Assembly (NCBI GenBank): GCA_019426215.1
Contig: CM033405.1
Span: 1,465,001-1,529,000, forward strand
Direction: 5' to 3'
Length of the DNA: 64,000 bases
From: Buddleja alternifolia
Taxonomy: Eukaryota > Streptophyta > Magnoliopsida > Lamiales > Scrophulariaceae
Below are positions 46,502 to 57,194 of the stretch, piece by piece. Positions within the stretch are counted from its first letter, which is position 1. The number at the start of each line of letters is the position of its first letter. The translations under genes were made by a program, and so were the position numbers. Under the pieces are notes generated by a model that ran no database searches, had not been told where the DNA came from, and saw nothing but the letters and a program-made list of their open reading frames with translations.

Positions 46502-47256
46502 TAACTATTCGCTCTATATTCTTCAAAGTTTTATTAGTCTCTAAAATTTGGGTTTCAAGTTTACTTATTTTCTCTATTACTTGATTTAGGGTTTTCTTAG
46601 TTTCGATTTCTGTTTGTTTTAATTTATTACTTTCCAAGCTATATTTTAACTCTATTACCTCGTCTTTAGTAGGGAAAAACTTATTATATTTTTTAACTAT
46701 TTTTAAAGTTTCTTCAGACTGTTGTTCAATGTAATCTAAATTATTATTTTCACCTCTTCTTATTATTTCTCTATTTATTAAAATGGCTTCTTTTAATGAT
46801 TTTAAATTTTTATAAAATTTTGTGTTTTCTAATTCTAAGTTCGACGCTAGAGATATAAGTAAATCCGTTAAACTATTTAAATGTTTATGTTCCGAATGTA
46901 AATTATGCTTAAAACTTGAATCAAATCTACAAATAAATTTATGTTTATCTAAAGAGATTATTGGCCTATCAGCTAAACTATATTCAAGATCTAAATAATC
47001 TAATCTTTTAAAATTAGAAGGATTTATTTTAATAAAAGGCTGCTATTAATATATTCAAGATTAAAAGGAATTTAATATAGTTTTGGTGATCTCGTAATCT
47101 AGGTGGTAAGTTAAGATAAATATTAACCCAATTATCTCTCCTACTTATTAATTGGTTTTGTAATTCTAATATTAATTCCTGATTATTATAATCTAAGTTT
47201 TCTAAAGTATTAAGACAATTGATAAAAGAGTTTAAAATATGAGCGGGTACATGCAT
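46502..47256 (-). pseudogene. EPRV-1 first small ORF (P1-like), frameshifted
   Basis: An ATG at 47256 opens a 75-codon frame (stop 47029). A second frame, open from about 47040 to 46503, continues with Lys/Glu/Leu-rich, coiled-coil-like sequence (SKLETQILETNKTLKN near its end). Together they take the place of the first ORF of badnaviruses. There is at least one frameshift near 47030. I cannot name a function beyond position. Confidence 0.5.
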
Positions 47257-47260
47257 GTAA

Positions 47261-48376
47261 ATAAATTATAAGTGCAACGAAAAGTTTTATGCAGATTTAT
47301 AAAAACGGGTTGGGATTCTCTTTTCTTGAAAACATGTATAATTACTCTCATGAGTGTAAATAATTCTAAAAGAAAATAAAGGGACCAAACTGAAAACGAC
47401 TAAAAATATTTATATACTTAAAAAAGAAAAGTCACCTGCCATGTGTCAATTTTTGCTTGGTTTTGGGCATTTTGACTTGGTAAAAAATAGTGGCTTGGCT
47501 GAAGGACCAAACCGCAATTTTCATGTGGCTATGCCCTTAAATGTTTTGTGAAATGGTGCTAGCGACTTAATTCCTTATGCAGAAAAGGGCTATTTATTAA
47601 TTTTCCCGAAATTTCATTGCAACAAACACGGCTGCTTATCTCAAGCAAGATATGAGCCCGTTTGTTGTGATATTTCTAGATTCTCATGTATATCCATAAT
47701 ACAGTAGGTCCATATGCTATTCTGTTGGAACCAATTTTTCTTTCGGTTAAAAAAAGTTTAGGTAGGGTCGGCTCTGGTCACCTGCTAGGGCCAGGGCATG
47801 CCTTCGGGACCATAGGTCACTTACAGAGGTACTTACAGATTGCTCACCAACTTGTGTTGGCTGTTGGAACCAATTTTATTTACTATTATTTGTAACATAA
47901 ATTCAAGTTTTAGTGTTTAATAAGCATACAAGTGCAACTTATGGGGTATAGTTCATTGGCCCCAGACTATCGATTTGGGGTGATACTTGGTGACTCACGA
48001 GAAATATCCACCACACGGTGTGTTAAAGCATGTGTGGGTTCCACTAAAATATGTATATATACATATTTTTTGATATTTTAACACATTATGTGGTAGATAT
48101 TTTCTGAGAGTTAGACTCCCAGAAGCCACCAAAGTTCTTAGGATTCAGTAGTGGATTTTTTTTCCACATCTTTTTCTTCTTTTTTGGATAATTGTTATTT
48201 AGGGAGAAATCCATTGTAATCCCTGAGCTTTACCTCCAATCTCAAATCAGTCCCTCAACTTTTAAAAAGTCTCAATTTGGTCCTTCTAAAGGTTAATGGC
48301 AAAAATAATTCTTAATTATGGACTTACAAAACCATTTTAGGCCATTTTGGCAATTTTGGGATCCTGCTTTCAAAAA
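47261..48376. other. Spacer between the two head-to-head pararetroviruses
   Basis: No gene is supported. TTGGAACCAATTTT occurs at about 47724-47737 and again at about 47864-47877, flanking 126 bp with a GC-rich core (GGTCGGCTCTGGTCACC). This looks like the target duplication of a small insertion. 47400-47560 includes AAGGACCAAACYG words typical of MITE ends. Confidence 0.45.
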
Positions 48377-48388
48377 TGGTATCAGAGC
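48377..48388 (+). other. Primer-binding site of EPRV-2
   Basis: TGGTATCAGAGC is a perfect complement of the plant initiator tRNA-Met 3' end. It lies about 80 bp before the first viral ATG (48465), as in plant pararetroviruses. Confidence 0.85.
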
Positions 48389-48464
48389 CCTAGGTTTTAT
48401 TGATGAAATTTAATTATTATTATATATTGTCATTCTATTCCTAACGGAGGAGATTCAAACAAGT

Positions 48465-50310
48465 ATGGGACAACCAAACAATTGTTCGAGTAGTTATGAA
48501 TACCAGGTATCCTTCATTACATGGAAGGAAATTGAGGCAGATAATTCTAAGTTCTCTAAAGACCTTAGAGAAATCCAAAAGACCGTTTAAGATTATGGTC
48601 ACAAGTTAATTCATAATCTGTGAAAATAGAAAGTTTGAACCAAAAGATTGACAAAATACTACAGATCCTGCCAGATCTGGGTAAACTATGACGAATTTGA
48701 AGACTGACATAGCAGATCTAAAAAGAAAACACGTAGGGACATCCAAATCCAACAAAGAAAGGATCAGCGACGCCCTTGGAAAGGTACCTCTTCTACACCA
48801 GAAAGGTAAGGTTACGGAAATTCCGAAACCAAAAACTCAGGAAGATCTAATTAATGATATCCTCAAAAATATAAACTACTATGGAGATATCTAGAGTAGA
48901 TCTATATGATCTTCAGGAACTAGCTGAGTCTTTTTCTCAACTAGCAGTTGTGGATTTGGTTAATGACAAAATCAATGAATCAACTCTGGCATTACCACTG
49001 CCAGAAGGAAGTTTCGCATCACATAATCCTCCACCGAATGAAACGATGCAAGAAAGTGAGGATTTCATACCATTGCATCCCCAACTTTTGGGGGTACAAG
49101 GTTTAGAGCAAATCCAGTAAGAAATCCAAATAGGGTACCAGAAAATACACCTTGGGCAAGGACCATGTTGCAACCTTGCATCCGTATGGTACTATCCTTA
49201 ATTTGGATATTATCAATTTTAGAAACATCGAGAAATTAATCGATGAATGGGTAGCGGCTATAAAAATAGCAGCGACCGCACTGGAACTCGATAAAAAAAA
49301 ACTTCATTAGATAAATGGAGTTAAGCTTGGAAAGATCTATAAAAGTCGGATGGGATCATACCCCAAAAACAACCAAGCAAGAAGTTTTAGCCAGAGAATC
49401 TAAAAGTTCTATTGCAGAAAGATTTGGAAGGCTTATTAAATTACATTTTGTCGGAGATGGATACTTCGACCAAAGCAATATTGAGAAAACCAGAGAATAC
49501 AAACAAGCTCTTTATAGTATCGAACTAAGAAATATTTGTGCAGTAGATGAATATATCTATTGGTTCTGCAAATACTTTTTCCAGAGTGACGTAAAATCAG
49601 ATATTGTCGCACCCATGTTCTTTGCAAAAAAATGCAGTCCTTGGAGGGAAATGTTAACCCAATCCTACAAGGTACCGAAAAGACAACTTGATTCAGTCGC
49701 CAGACGAATGTCTTTCTTGAAAGACAAATTGAAGGACTGGTGTTATCAAGCTTCCCTTCAAAAAAATATGAAAAAGCTTAGAGGAAAAATAAAGAAATTC
49801 CCTCTTTGCTGTGATAACAATGATTTTTCTACAATTATTGGAGAATCAATTGAGCACAGAAAGAAGAGAAAACAATATGGGAACTCCGATAATAGGGGTT
49901 ACAAAAAGCGATGTTCTTTCAAACGAAAGTCTTGGTGGTCTAAATAGAAAGCCCGATCCTACAAGTCTGGCAAGAGATCAGGACCGACAAGGGTGTCTTC
50001 CCAAGGATCCCAAAAATCCGACGGAAAAACCCCCACAAGACGAACTTTCAGACGTGCCCATACCGGACAAATGAAAGTTTCAAAGATTGTAACTGCTGGA
50101 CATGTGGAGCTCGAGGTCACATTTCACCAGATTGCCCGCAAAAAAATGGTGAATTACGACAATTTGAAGCCACGACAGACATTCTGGATGCAATTTTCTA
50201 TGGAGAATTGGTACCAGTTTACCAATTTGAAAATGTTCCCTCAGATGAAAGTGTCTATAAGGAAGAAATAAAAAGTGATTCGGATGGATCTTCAATCGAA
50301 TCAGAATAAC
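48465..50310 (+). pseudogene. EPRV-2 coat-protein region with zinc knuckle, broken
   Basis: The region starts with ATG 48465 and is broken by several stops and frame changes (48588, 48892 and 49118 among them). The longest frame, 49315-49947 (210 codons), is the coat-like core with FGRLIKLHFVGDGYFDQ and a basic end. In another frame a zinc knuckle C-X2-C-X4-H-X4-C reads CWTCGARGHISPDC (50094-50135). An acidic Ser-rich tail with SDSDGSSIESE ends near 50308. In this family the coat protein binds RNA through the knuckle during packaging. Confidence 0.75.
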
Positions 50311-50538
50311 TTCAACGAAAGTGATAGGCTCCAAACATTGGAAAGCCTGTTAGGATTCTTTTCAAAGTCATCTATATCAGACAAAACCATGGAAAGAATA
50401 ATGAGGCAAAACTCTAACCTTGGACCATATGATGGTTTCAGAGCTAGCGGAATAAGCCGAATCCTAAATTAAATAGGATTAAATCAGAGAAGTCATAACA
50501 TCATATTCAAAGTAAGCTCAGGAGAGTTTACGATTCTT

Positions 50539-51518
50539 ATGGAATTAACTGGTAATGTGATGGATATGCAACTTATTCCAAAAGAAGAAATCCTGGAGGA
50601 TTTAAGTAGGCTTTCAGAAGAAGTAGCGGTTACTATGAAATGGATTCATATCAGAACTATTGAATTAGTAATTAAAGTCACTTTCAAAGAAGGAGTTGAT
50701 TCTCTATTACATTTATCTATAATAGATAAGAGAATCAATAATTTAAGAGATGGTTGTCTTGGTACAATGGTAGGAAATTTATATGAAGGAAAACTTATGT
50801 TTGACATTCATCCTAGAATTGCATATAACCTAGCTGACCAAGATTTCAGTCGCGTCTTAACCCTTCATCAAGATTTCAAAAGAAATGATCTTATGAAAGA
50901 AGGAAATAGACCGTATTCTATAACTTATAGAATAGCTTATGCACTTTTCAATACTCATCATTCTGATTTGTTTATAAGGAAAGAGTATATTGAAATTCCA
51001 AGAATTTTCAAGGAATTTGCTAAAGTTATGGCACCCGATCCAATTCAAATACCAAGAATTGGTGGTGTGGATATTGTAATCCGAGACCATCGGATTCTAG
51101 ATCGATCAATGAGCTCTAGAACATATTTTAACAGCAGGATGTCCTTTTTGGAAGAAATGATTAGGAGTTTAAAAGGAAAAGAATTAATTGAAGATTTAAC
51201 TCCTCAAGCTATTAGGGTAAATAATGTAAAAATTAGATGCCCCGAAGGATGGAAAGAAGTGCAAGTCATATTGATATTACAAAGAAAGATAATTACTTTC
51301 CTTGTGAAGATTTATATTACTTGCAGCAACCTATTATTAACAAATATGAAGGCATGTTAGAAATGGCAGGCCATGAAGTATTTGTTTCAGGAATTGCAGG
51401 ACGAGACCAAGGAGTGGTAACCTTGGGACTAAGTTTTCTCGAGGATCATAAACCTTGGGGAAGAAAAGGAACAGTTATGGAATTTTGTTTAAATGGTCAT
51501 CTCATCAAAGTTGAATGA
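50539..51518 (+). pseudogene. EPRV-2 movement protein (30K-type) region
   Basis: A 273-codon frame (50539-51360) matches the 30K movement-protein fold of Caulimoviridae: a strand-rich core with LRDGCLGTMVGNLYEGKLMF, then NRPYSITYRIAYALFNTHHS. The frame shifts near 51255, and 51237-51518 continues in the next frame with GHEVFVSGIAGRDQG. These proteins widen plasmodesmata for cell-to-cell spread. The region lies downstream of the zinc knuckle instead of upstream. Confidence 0.7.
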
Positions 51519-51869
51519 CTAAATCAATTTTCTATAAGCTCTTTCTGGTGATATAAATATGGCTGAGTATAATCATTATATTTTACACCATAATTTGGGG
51601 TGTAAACTATTTTATGTTCATCCTACTTTACATCACGACGTCGACCCCTAATACTGTCGATATTATCGACAAACTGATTGGTTCAAAAGAAATAGAACCA
51701 AACAATACTATGTTTTGAAAAGTATTGAATTTTGGAAACAGGAGATTGCCTCACCTGAATTTCAAAATAAATCAAGAATTTATCAAAAATGGGTAAATCA
51801 TCATGTGTACTGGTGTTTACCAGACGAGTTGAAAATGCTACAGGAAGAAGCCTCAAAGCTAACAGCTTA

Positions 51870-52165
51870 AATGACTAGCCCATTTCCAATATACATATCT
51901 ATCGGTATGTTATATGAACAATATAAGTCAGAATACTTTGCAGCTTATATTGACTCTGAATCAGGGATTTGTACAGCAAAACCCGGTGTTTTCCCTAGCA
52001 ATGCTATGAAATCTTTACCTATTATTGCAGGAAGAGATTTTTCTCAAAAAATTCTAATACTCAATAAAGGTATTCGCGCAGCACAGATCATGATTGGAGG
52101 TGCATTTGGCACACCTTGGTTCAAGGTCAAAATGCCACCCATTTACTTTTATTTTGTTGGGTAAT
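51870..52165 (+). pseudogene. EPRV-2 protease region
   Basis: A 97-codon frame contains FAAYIDSESGICTAKPG, which occupies the place of the aspartic protease active site upstream of RT; the residues after Asp-Ser do not follow the usual D-T/S-G exactly. The region before it (51519-51870) is open only in pieces. Confidence 0.55.
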
Positions 52166-53269
52166 AATTTTTTCCAAACTTTTGCAAAATATGTGCAAGA
52201 TTACCACAAGAACTTGCTTACTTTTACTACCAATTGTGGTAGTGAGATACAGGTTTTGCGGCGAGAAAAGGCCTTTAATCGGATTATGCCTATCAATTTT
52301 TGCAGCAAACGAGGTGATTTTGACGCCAAATTAACCCATCCTAAAATGCAGGATAAAAGAAGATTTGATAAGGCCCTTTTGTCTTTCAGGCAAAAAGGAT
52401 ATCGTGGATTTTGTGAAGTTACTAAAGAGGGAACTAAACCTCTTGATGAAGAAGGAATTAACCTTCTTAAGAATACTTTACAAGAAAATAAGTCCTTCTT
52501 TGATATGGATGAAGAAAGTAAGCTTTCTCTCGAACATATCAAAAGATTAATACAAAGGAATTACAATGAGAATCCTTTGGCATGGTGGGATAAAAACAAG
52601 ATCGAAGCTACTCTAAAGGTAAAAGAATAATGTAAGTATGAGTATGTTCGATACAAGCCAATCCAGATGAATATGATGGATAAGAAAGATATGCAAGAAA
52701 TAATTAAAGAGCATATCAATCTTAAACTCATTGAACCTGGAGTCTCTGCTTATAGTAGCCCGAGGTTTTTGGTAAGAAACCATGGTGAATTAAAAAGACA
52801 AAAAGCACGATTAGTAATCAACTATCAAGGTATCAATAAGATACTCGAATTTGATGGTTACTACATCCCGAGTAGAGAACACCTAATTGATTGCGTTAAA
52901 AATGCTAAAGTGTGTTCTAAATTTGATTGTAAATTTGGATTTTACTAGATTAAGATGGAAAAGGAGTCTAGAAAATATACTGCATTTTCTACTCCACAAG
53001 GACAGTATATCTGGAATGTACTTCCAATGGGTCTTGCAATTGCACCCCAGATATACCAAAGAAAAATGGATAATCTATTTAAAGATTATTTTGAGTTTAT
53101 GTTCATCTATATAGATGACATCCTGATTGCATCAAGAAATATGAATGAACATATTAAATATCTTGAGATATTCTCGGATGCATGCTTTAAAGAAGGATTA
53201 GTGCTATCTGAAAAGAAAGCAATAATTGCAGTTAATAGGATAGAATTTCTGGGTATCCTTATTGACTAA
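52094..53269 (+). pseudogene. EPRV-2 reverse transcriptase, broken
   Basis: RT is spread over frames 52094-52630, 52667-52948 and 52955-53269, all with clear RT motifs: SAYSSPRFLV, RLVINYQGINK, FSTPQGQYIWNVLPMGL and FIYIDDILIASRN (YIDD intact). Stops separate the pieces at 52628, 52946 and 53267. In the family it copies pregenomic RNA into DNA in the virus particle. Confidence 0.9.
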
Positions 53270-53296
53270 ACAGGTATTGAATTTCAAGAACATATT

Positions 53297-53935
53297 ATGG
53301 AAAAAATCCGCAATTTTTTTGATATTCTAAAAGATAAGAAAAAACTACAACGTTTCTTGGGAGTTGTTAACTTTGCAGGTATCTTCATCAAAGACCTTGC
53401 AAGATACAGGAAAGATTTTCGGCGACTTTTCAAAGAAACCGAAAGTTCAAAATGGAAGTGGGAAGAAATTCACACTCAAAGAATTCGTGAGTTGAAACAA
53501 GTTTGCAACAACTTACCTAAACTCGCAATACCACAGGATAGCGATGATTTGGTAGTATATACAGATGCCAATGATTATAGGTGGGTAGCAGTGCTCATGA
53601 AAAAGACAACTACAGGTGAAGAACCTTGTAGATATAAGGGGGGATTGTTCACTGAACAGCAAGCCAAACTTTGGCATATAAACGAGAAAGAATTCTATGC
53701 GGTCTGGAAGACATTTAAAAAATGGCCTTTATTTTTATTAGCCAAAGGATTTACCTTAAAAGTTGATAATACGAATGCCAAAGCTTTTTTAAAAAATAAA
53801 CTTGAATCAAAGATTGAAAAAGCACGTATTATTAGATGACAAGCTGAATGTCAATATTATTGTTTTGACATCATTATTGTGAAATCTCATGAGAATGTTC
53901 TTGCAGATTTCCTAACAAGAGATGGAAGCCTCTGA
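53297..53935 (+). pseudogene. EPRV-2 RNase H region
   Basis: The 180-codon frame 53297-53839 begins with the RT connection (FFDILKDKKKLQRFLGVVNF) and continues into RNase H (VVYTDANDYRWVAVLMK, with the first catalytic Asp in YTDA; HINEKEFYAVWK; VDNTNAKAFL). After a TGA at 53837 the same frame goes on to VLADFLTRDGSL, the usual end of the polyprotein. Confidence 0.88.
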
Positions 53936-54341
53936 AGAAAATTCCATCCTTACAAGATACAAGCATCTCAGGGAAAACCTAGAGGAGCTTGACAAAAAGT
54001 TTGGACAGCTATCAGTTAACGCTGAAGCAGCTGGCCATGTACAACGAGTTAATTTGGACACAATCCAAAACACAATCAGGGGAACTATGTATGCCATGAC
54101 TTTGTTATGGGATACCTTACAAGAACCAATTCGAAAGTCATCATCTTCAGTGATGACTCAAGAATTAAGAGAGCAGGACTCGAAACCTGCGTTTAGAGAA
54201 TGGGGCTCTATACCCGGAGCGGCAGATTCAAATACTGCTTGCACAAGTCCTATACCAGACTCTGGTAAAAAGGAAACAATTGAACAATCTAAAGTGCAAA
54301 CTCCTATTGCTTCAAGTCAATCCGGCACCTCCGGGGTATAA
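53922..54341 (+). pseudogene. EPRV-2 ORF overlapping the RNase H end, function unknown
   Basis: An intact 139-codon frame begins ATG 53922, a few codons before the polyprotein stop. The first half is helical with coiled-coil spacing (RYKHLRENLEELDKKFGQLS) and the second half is Ser/Thr/Pro-rich. It ends at TAA 54339 beside the purine tract. Position suggests an ORF VI-like or genus-specific accessory protein, but I see no viroplasmin signature. It could also be the proximal part of a longer protein that continues at 54362. Confidence 0.5.
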
Positions 54342-54351
54342 GAGGGGGAGA
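54340..54351 (+). other. Purine tract, possible plus-strand primer of EPRV-2
   Basis: AAGAGGGGGAGA lies at the ORF junction. Similar tracts prime plus-strand DNA synthesis in pararetroviruses. Confidence 0.5.
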
Positions 54352-54361
54352 TTAACCTTAG

Positions 54362-55021
54362 GCCACAGACAGATACTTCTAAGGTTAATACTAATGAGAT
54401 TAATTTACCATGGCAGGTATACTAGAAATCATGGAAAAAACTAGTCTCAAGAAAGGGGATAAATCCAAGCAGAACTCTGATTGAAATATCAGGAAGATAT
54501 CCCAGAGTTTGGATGATCAAGGGGTCAAACCTAGAAGAGGTCCGAGAATGGTATGATTTTGGGGCACTCGCCTCAATCCATATTATGTCACCAAGTTTCC
54601 CGAAAATCTCCAAACTTTCGGAATGGATTAGTGCAGCTTAGTATGATTCATGGCAAAATAATCCGCACTTCAAAAGAGGAGATATTGTGGAGCTAAAGTT
54701 CATTTCAACAGCTCCAGAAAGGCTTTCCATTTTATCAAATTACAGAGACCAAACATGGCGGCCTATAACTGAGTGAAGGTCGTTAAGGAAGAAACACCTT
54801 TGGTAATTTCTATCAGCGAAGACGAGATTTCTACTAGAAGGGCTTGGGGATTTTGGGTATGTCTCATCGAGAAGGACAAAGTCAAGTATCCATTTAAAAT
54901 TTCTTCAAATAAAATAAATGGATCATTTTTACTCAATTCTATGACAAGAAAGAGTACGGAGTTTGCAGAAAAATTGTTCGAACAGAAGTTATACAATTTT
55001 TATTTAATAACAATAACATAA
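54362..55021 (+). pseudogene. EPRV-2 final ORF region, broken, function unknown
   Basis: The frame starting near 54350 is interrupted by TAG near 54422 and stops near 54640 and 54772, yet reads like protein between them (RTLIEISGRYPRVWMIKGSN; WYDFGALASIHIMSPSF). 54773-55021 (82 codons) continues in another frame with TRRAWGFWVCLIEKDKVKYP. I do not recognise the family. It is the last coding sequence before AT-rich non-coding DNA. Confidence 0.45.
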
Positions 55022-55960
55022 TTAAAAGTAATAGTATTGGTATATGTTATTATTTTCTAAAATAATATTTTTATTAATAGAGATACTTAAAATCAAATTT
55101 TAAAAATTATACATTTCTAATGACAGGTACCAATTGGTCGTGGTACACAAAAAAGGTTTATAAGAATTTTTTTTTTTTTTCAATTAGGATAACATGTTAT
55201 AAGTTGTTGGAACTTATTTTATCCAAACACTTTAATGACTTATGTTTAAAATAAGATATGGGGCTTACAAATTTAAGAAATATCTTGTAAACACTATGAG
55301 CTTATAAGCTCTTTCAAATAAGTTTATCTAAACACTTGTACAGTGTAAATGATATAATATAAATATTCATGCACATATATCATGAACACAAAATATGGAA
55401 TCCAAAATTCTCAAAAAGAGTTGGTGAATGTTTAATTAACTAAATATGGAGATCAAGCTAACCCATGAAAAGATAAATAATTAATAGAGCAAAATAAAAT
55501 AATATGTGTATTATTAAATTATTATTAAAAAAAAACTTCCAAAAATCGGACTAAATCATCTATTTTGATTTGGTGTTTTATTCGCATTCCATGTCACATA
55601 TGAAAGCCATTTATATAAAATTTCTCCTAAAATATAGATATTGGTTTTTGTGAATGACACTTGTTGTGAGTCTATTTGATGGTCATGGAACACAAGATGA
55701 AAACACAAATTGGAAAAGATAATTCAAGATATAAAAATATATCATTTTATATATGTATATGCAACATATAAAATATTAACATATTGGTAAGTAATCTTTT
55801 GTATGCTTGTCATAACATACTCAATTTTCTGAATTGTGTCGTAAAACAATTACAATTATAAATATAGTGGGATCGACATCGAATTTGAACTTGATTATAC
55901 CGAAAAATAATTAGAATTTAGGTTGCTAAAGAAAGTTGGCATGCGTTCTGTAGTATGCAG
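55022..55960. other. AT-rich stretch after EPRV-2, no gene seen
   Basis: Possibly includes the viral non-coding region; I see no features that can be assigned. Confidence 0.4.
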
Positions 55961-56489
55961 TGTTAGACACATTTTCGAGAGAAGAAGATGAAATGTATTA
56001 TTTGTATGTATTGTTGTATTATTCAAAATATGTGGCTCCAAATGTACAATATATTCTATACAAGAGATGAGGGTATAGATGTATAAAATGAGCTTGGGCG
56101 AATACACAATGGGCTTGGGCTAATACACAATGGGCTTAACTAATTACACTGACACTCCAAATGTACAATATATGCTATACAAGAGATGGGGTTATAGATG
56201 TATAAAATGGGCCTGAGCTAATACACAATGGGCTTAACTAATTACCCTAACACCCCCCGCAATCTGAGCCGTGGGACCAACGCGAAGATTGATCTGTAAT
56301 TGTATAAACTTTGCAGGAGATGAGGAAAATATCAGCAACCTGCTCTGATACCATGTTAGACATATTTTGGAGAGACGAAGATGAAATGTATCATTTGTAT
56401 GTATTGTTGTATTATTCAAAATGTGTAGCTCCAAATGTACAATATATGCTATACAAGAGATGAGGGTATAGCTGTATAAAATAGGCTTG
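55961..56489 (-). mobile_element. Miniature LTR element (TRIM-like) with duplicated 3' LTR part
   Basis: On the minus strand, a 5' LTR end (56489-56354, ending GTCTAACA) is followed directly by a perfect primer-binding site TGGTATCAGAGCAGG (56353-56339), a roughly 85-bp internal stretch, the purine tract GCGGGGGG (56260-56253), and a 3' LTR running 56252-55961, again ending GTCTAACA. The 3' LTR start (TTAGTTAAGCCCATTGTGTA) occurs twice, at 56252 and 56153, so its first 98 bp are duplicated. The 5' LTR lacks its first part; similarity stops near 56489. It has no coding capacity. Confidence 0.78.
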
Positions 56490-56915
56490 TATGAATGCAC
56501 GTGATATTGAATAAAAATATTGTGATATTGAATATAATTCGTGTGTGAGTGCATTCCTGCACGAATTGAGCCCGAAAATTTTGGTCAAAATGTTGACTAA
56601 CGGACTTGACTGTTAAATATTGGAGGAAATCCTTCACTGGGACCAAATGTGAGAAAAATTGAAAGTTATGGGATATAATGTGAGAATCTGTAAAGAATGG
56701 GACCAAAATCGAAAAAAACCAAAGTTATGGGACCAAAAGTGTGATTTTCTCGTGTATATATATAAAGAAAAATTTTCCATAAAACATAAAGTGAGTAATA
56801 TGAAATATAAACTTAGCAAAGTTACATATTTTTAGAAAACAATAAGAAAAGTTATGATAATAATAGATTAATTCTCAATGTATCAATTTAAAAAGACTAT
56901 GAACGACTGAGCTGT
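56490..56915. other. Stretch with MITE-like GGGACCAAAAGTG words
   Basis: TGGGACCAAA occurs three times (56638, 56698 and 56729) with AAAGTTATGGGA words between. No gene seen. This sequence adjoins the truncated 5' LTR and may be the insertion that cut it. Confidence 0.4.
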
Positions 56916-57194
56916 CTAATGTTGAATGTTGTATATGGAAATCCTGCCTAAGGAGAGCTTGGCCTTTTTCCAGAATTCTTCGACCTCATCGGAGAAATAG
57001 TAAGAGTATCTGGTCAGAAAGGTTTTGAGGCCAGACTTTGATACCGCGTCAAGCATATCCCTCATTGGGACATCATCTTGCTCATAAAGAAACTTCCAGT
57101 CAACCATAAGGACCTCAGTAATCTTGATGGTATCTTCATCTTTGTTCGCATTGGTGAATTTTTTTTTTTTAAAAAAATCGGTCTTATATATCAT
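56916..57194 (-). pseudogene. Unknown repeat-associated ORF, copy 1
   Basis: A 92-codon frame with protein-like composition (VDWKFLYEQDDVPMRDMLDA; SDEVEEFWKKAKLS). I do not recognise the domain, but the charged, aromatic pattern is like fragments of repeat-encoded proteins common in plant genomes. Its central part occurs again at 63250-63355, where the frame carries a small deletion, which suggests that it is part of a repeat or a decaying duplicated gene. Confidence 0.4.

Larger units (their letters stand above)
33700..47260 (-). mobile_element. Endogenous pararetrovirus EPRV-1 (Caulimoviridae-like), interrupted by Copia
   Basis: On the minus strand the order is: two small ORFs (47256-46157), a polyprotein region with movement protein, coat protein, zinc knuckle, protease, RT and RNase H (46160-41280), a separate viroplasmin-domain ORF region (41261 down to 39991, continuing at 34938-34600 beyond the Copia insertion), a non-coding region, and a tRNA-Met-type primer-binding site at 33723-33712. 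The whole is about 8.5 kb without the inserted 5.05-kb Copia, close to one pararetroviral genome length, so it may be a nearly complete linearised copy. Stops and frameshifts occur throughout, so it is a decayed integrated copy. Exact ends are not defined. Confidence 0.85.
48377..55021 (+). mobile_element. Endogenous pararetrovirus EPRV-2 (Caulimoviridae-like)
   Basis: From a primer-binding site at 48377, the plus strand carries a coat-protein region with zinc knuckle (48465-50310), movement protein (50539-51360), protease region (51870-52165), RT (52094-53269), RNase H (53297-53935), then two further ORF regions (53922-54341 and 54362-55021) separated by a purine tract. The total is about 6.6 kb. 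Coat before movement protein is the order reported for cavemoviruses and solendoviruses and differs from EPRV-1. It contains many stops and frameshifts. RNase H and RT motifs place it in Caulimoviridae; the genus is not determined. Confidence 0.85.

Noticed and set aside
52201..52542. 113-codon minus-strand frame in EPRV-2
   Set aside because: Antisense shadow of the viral RT region.
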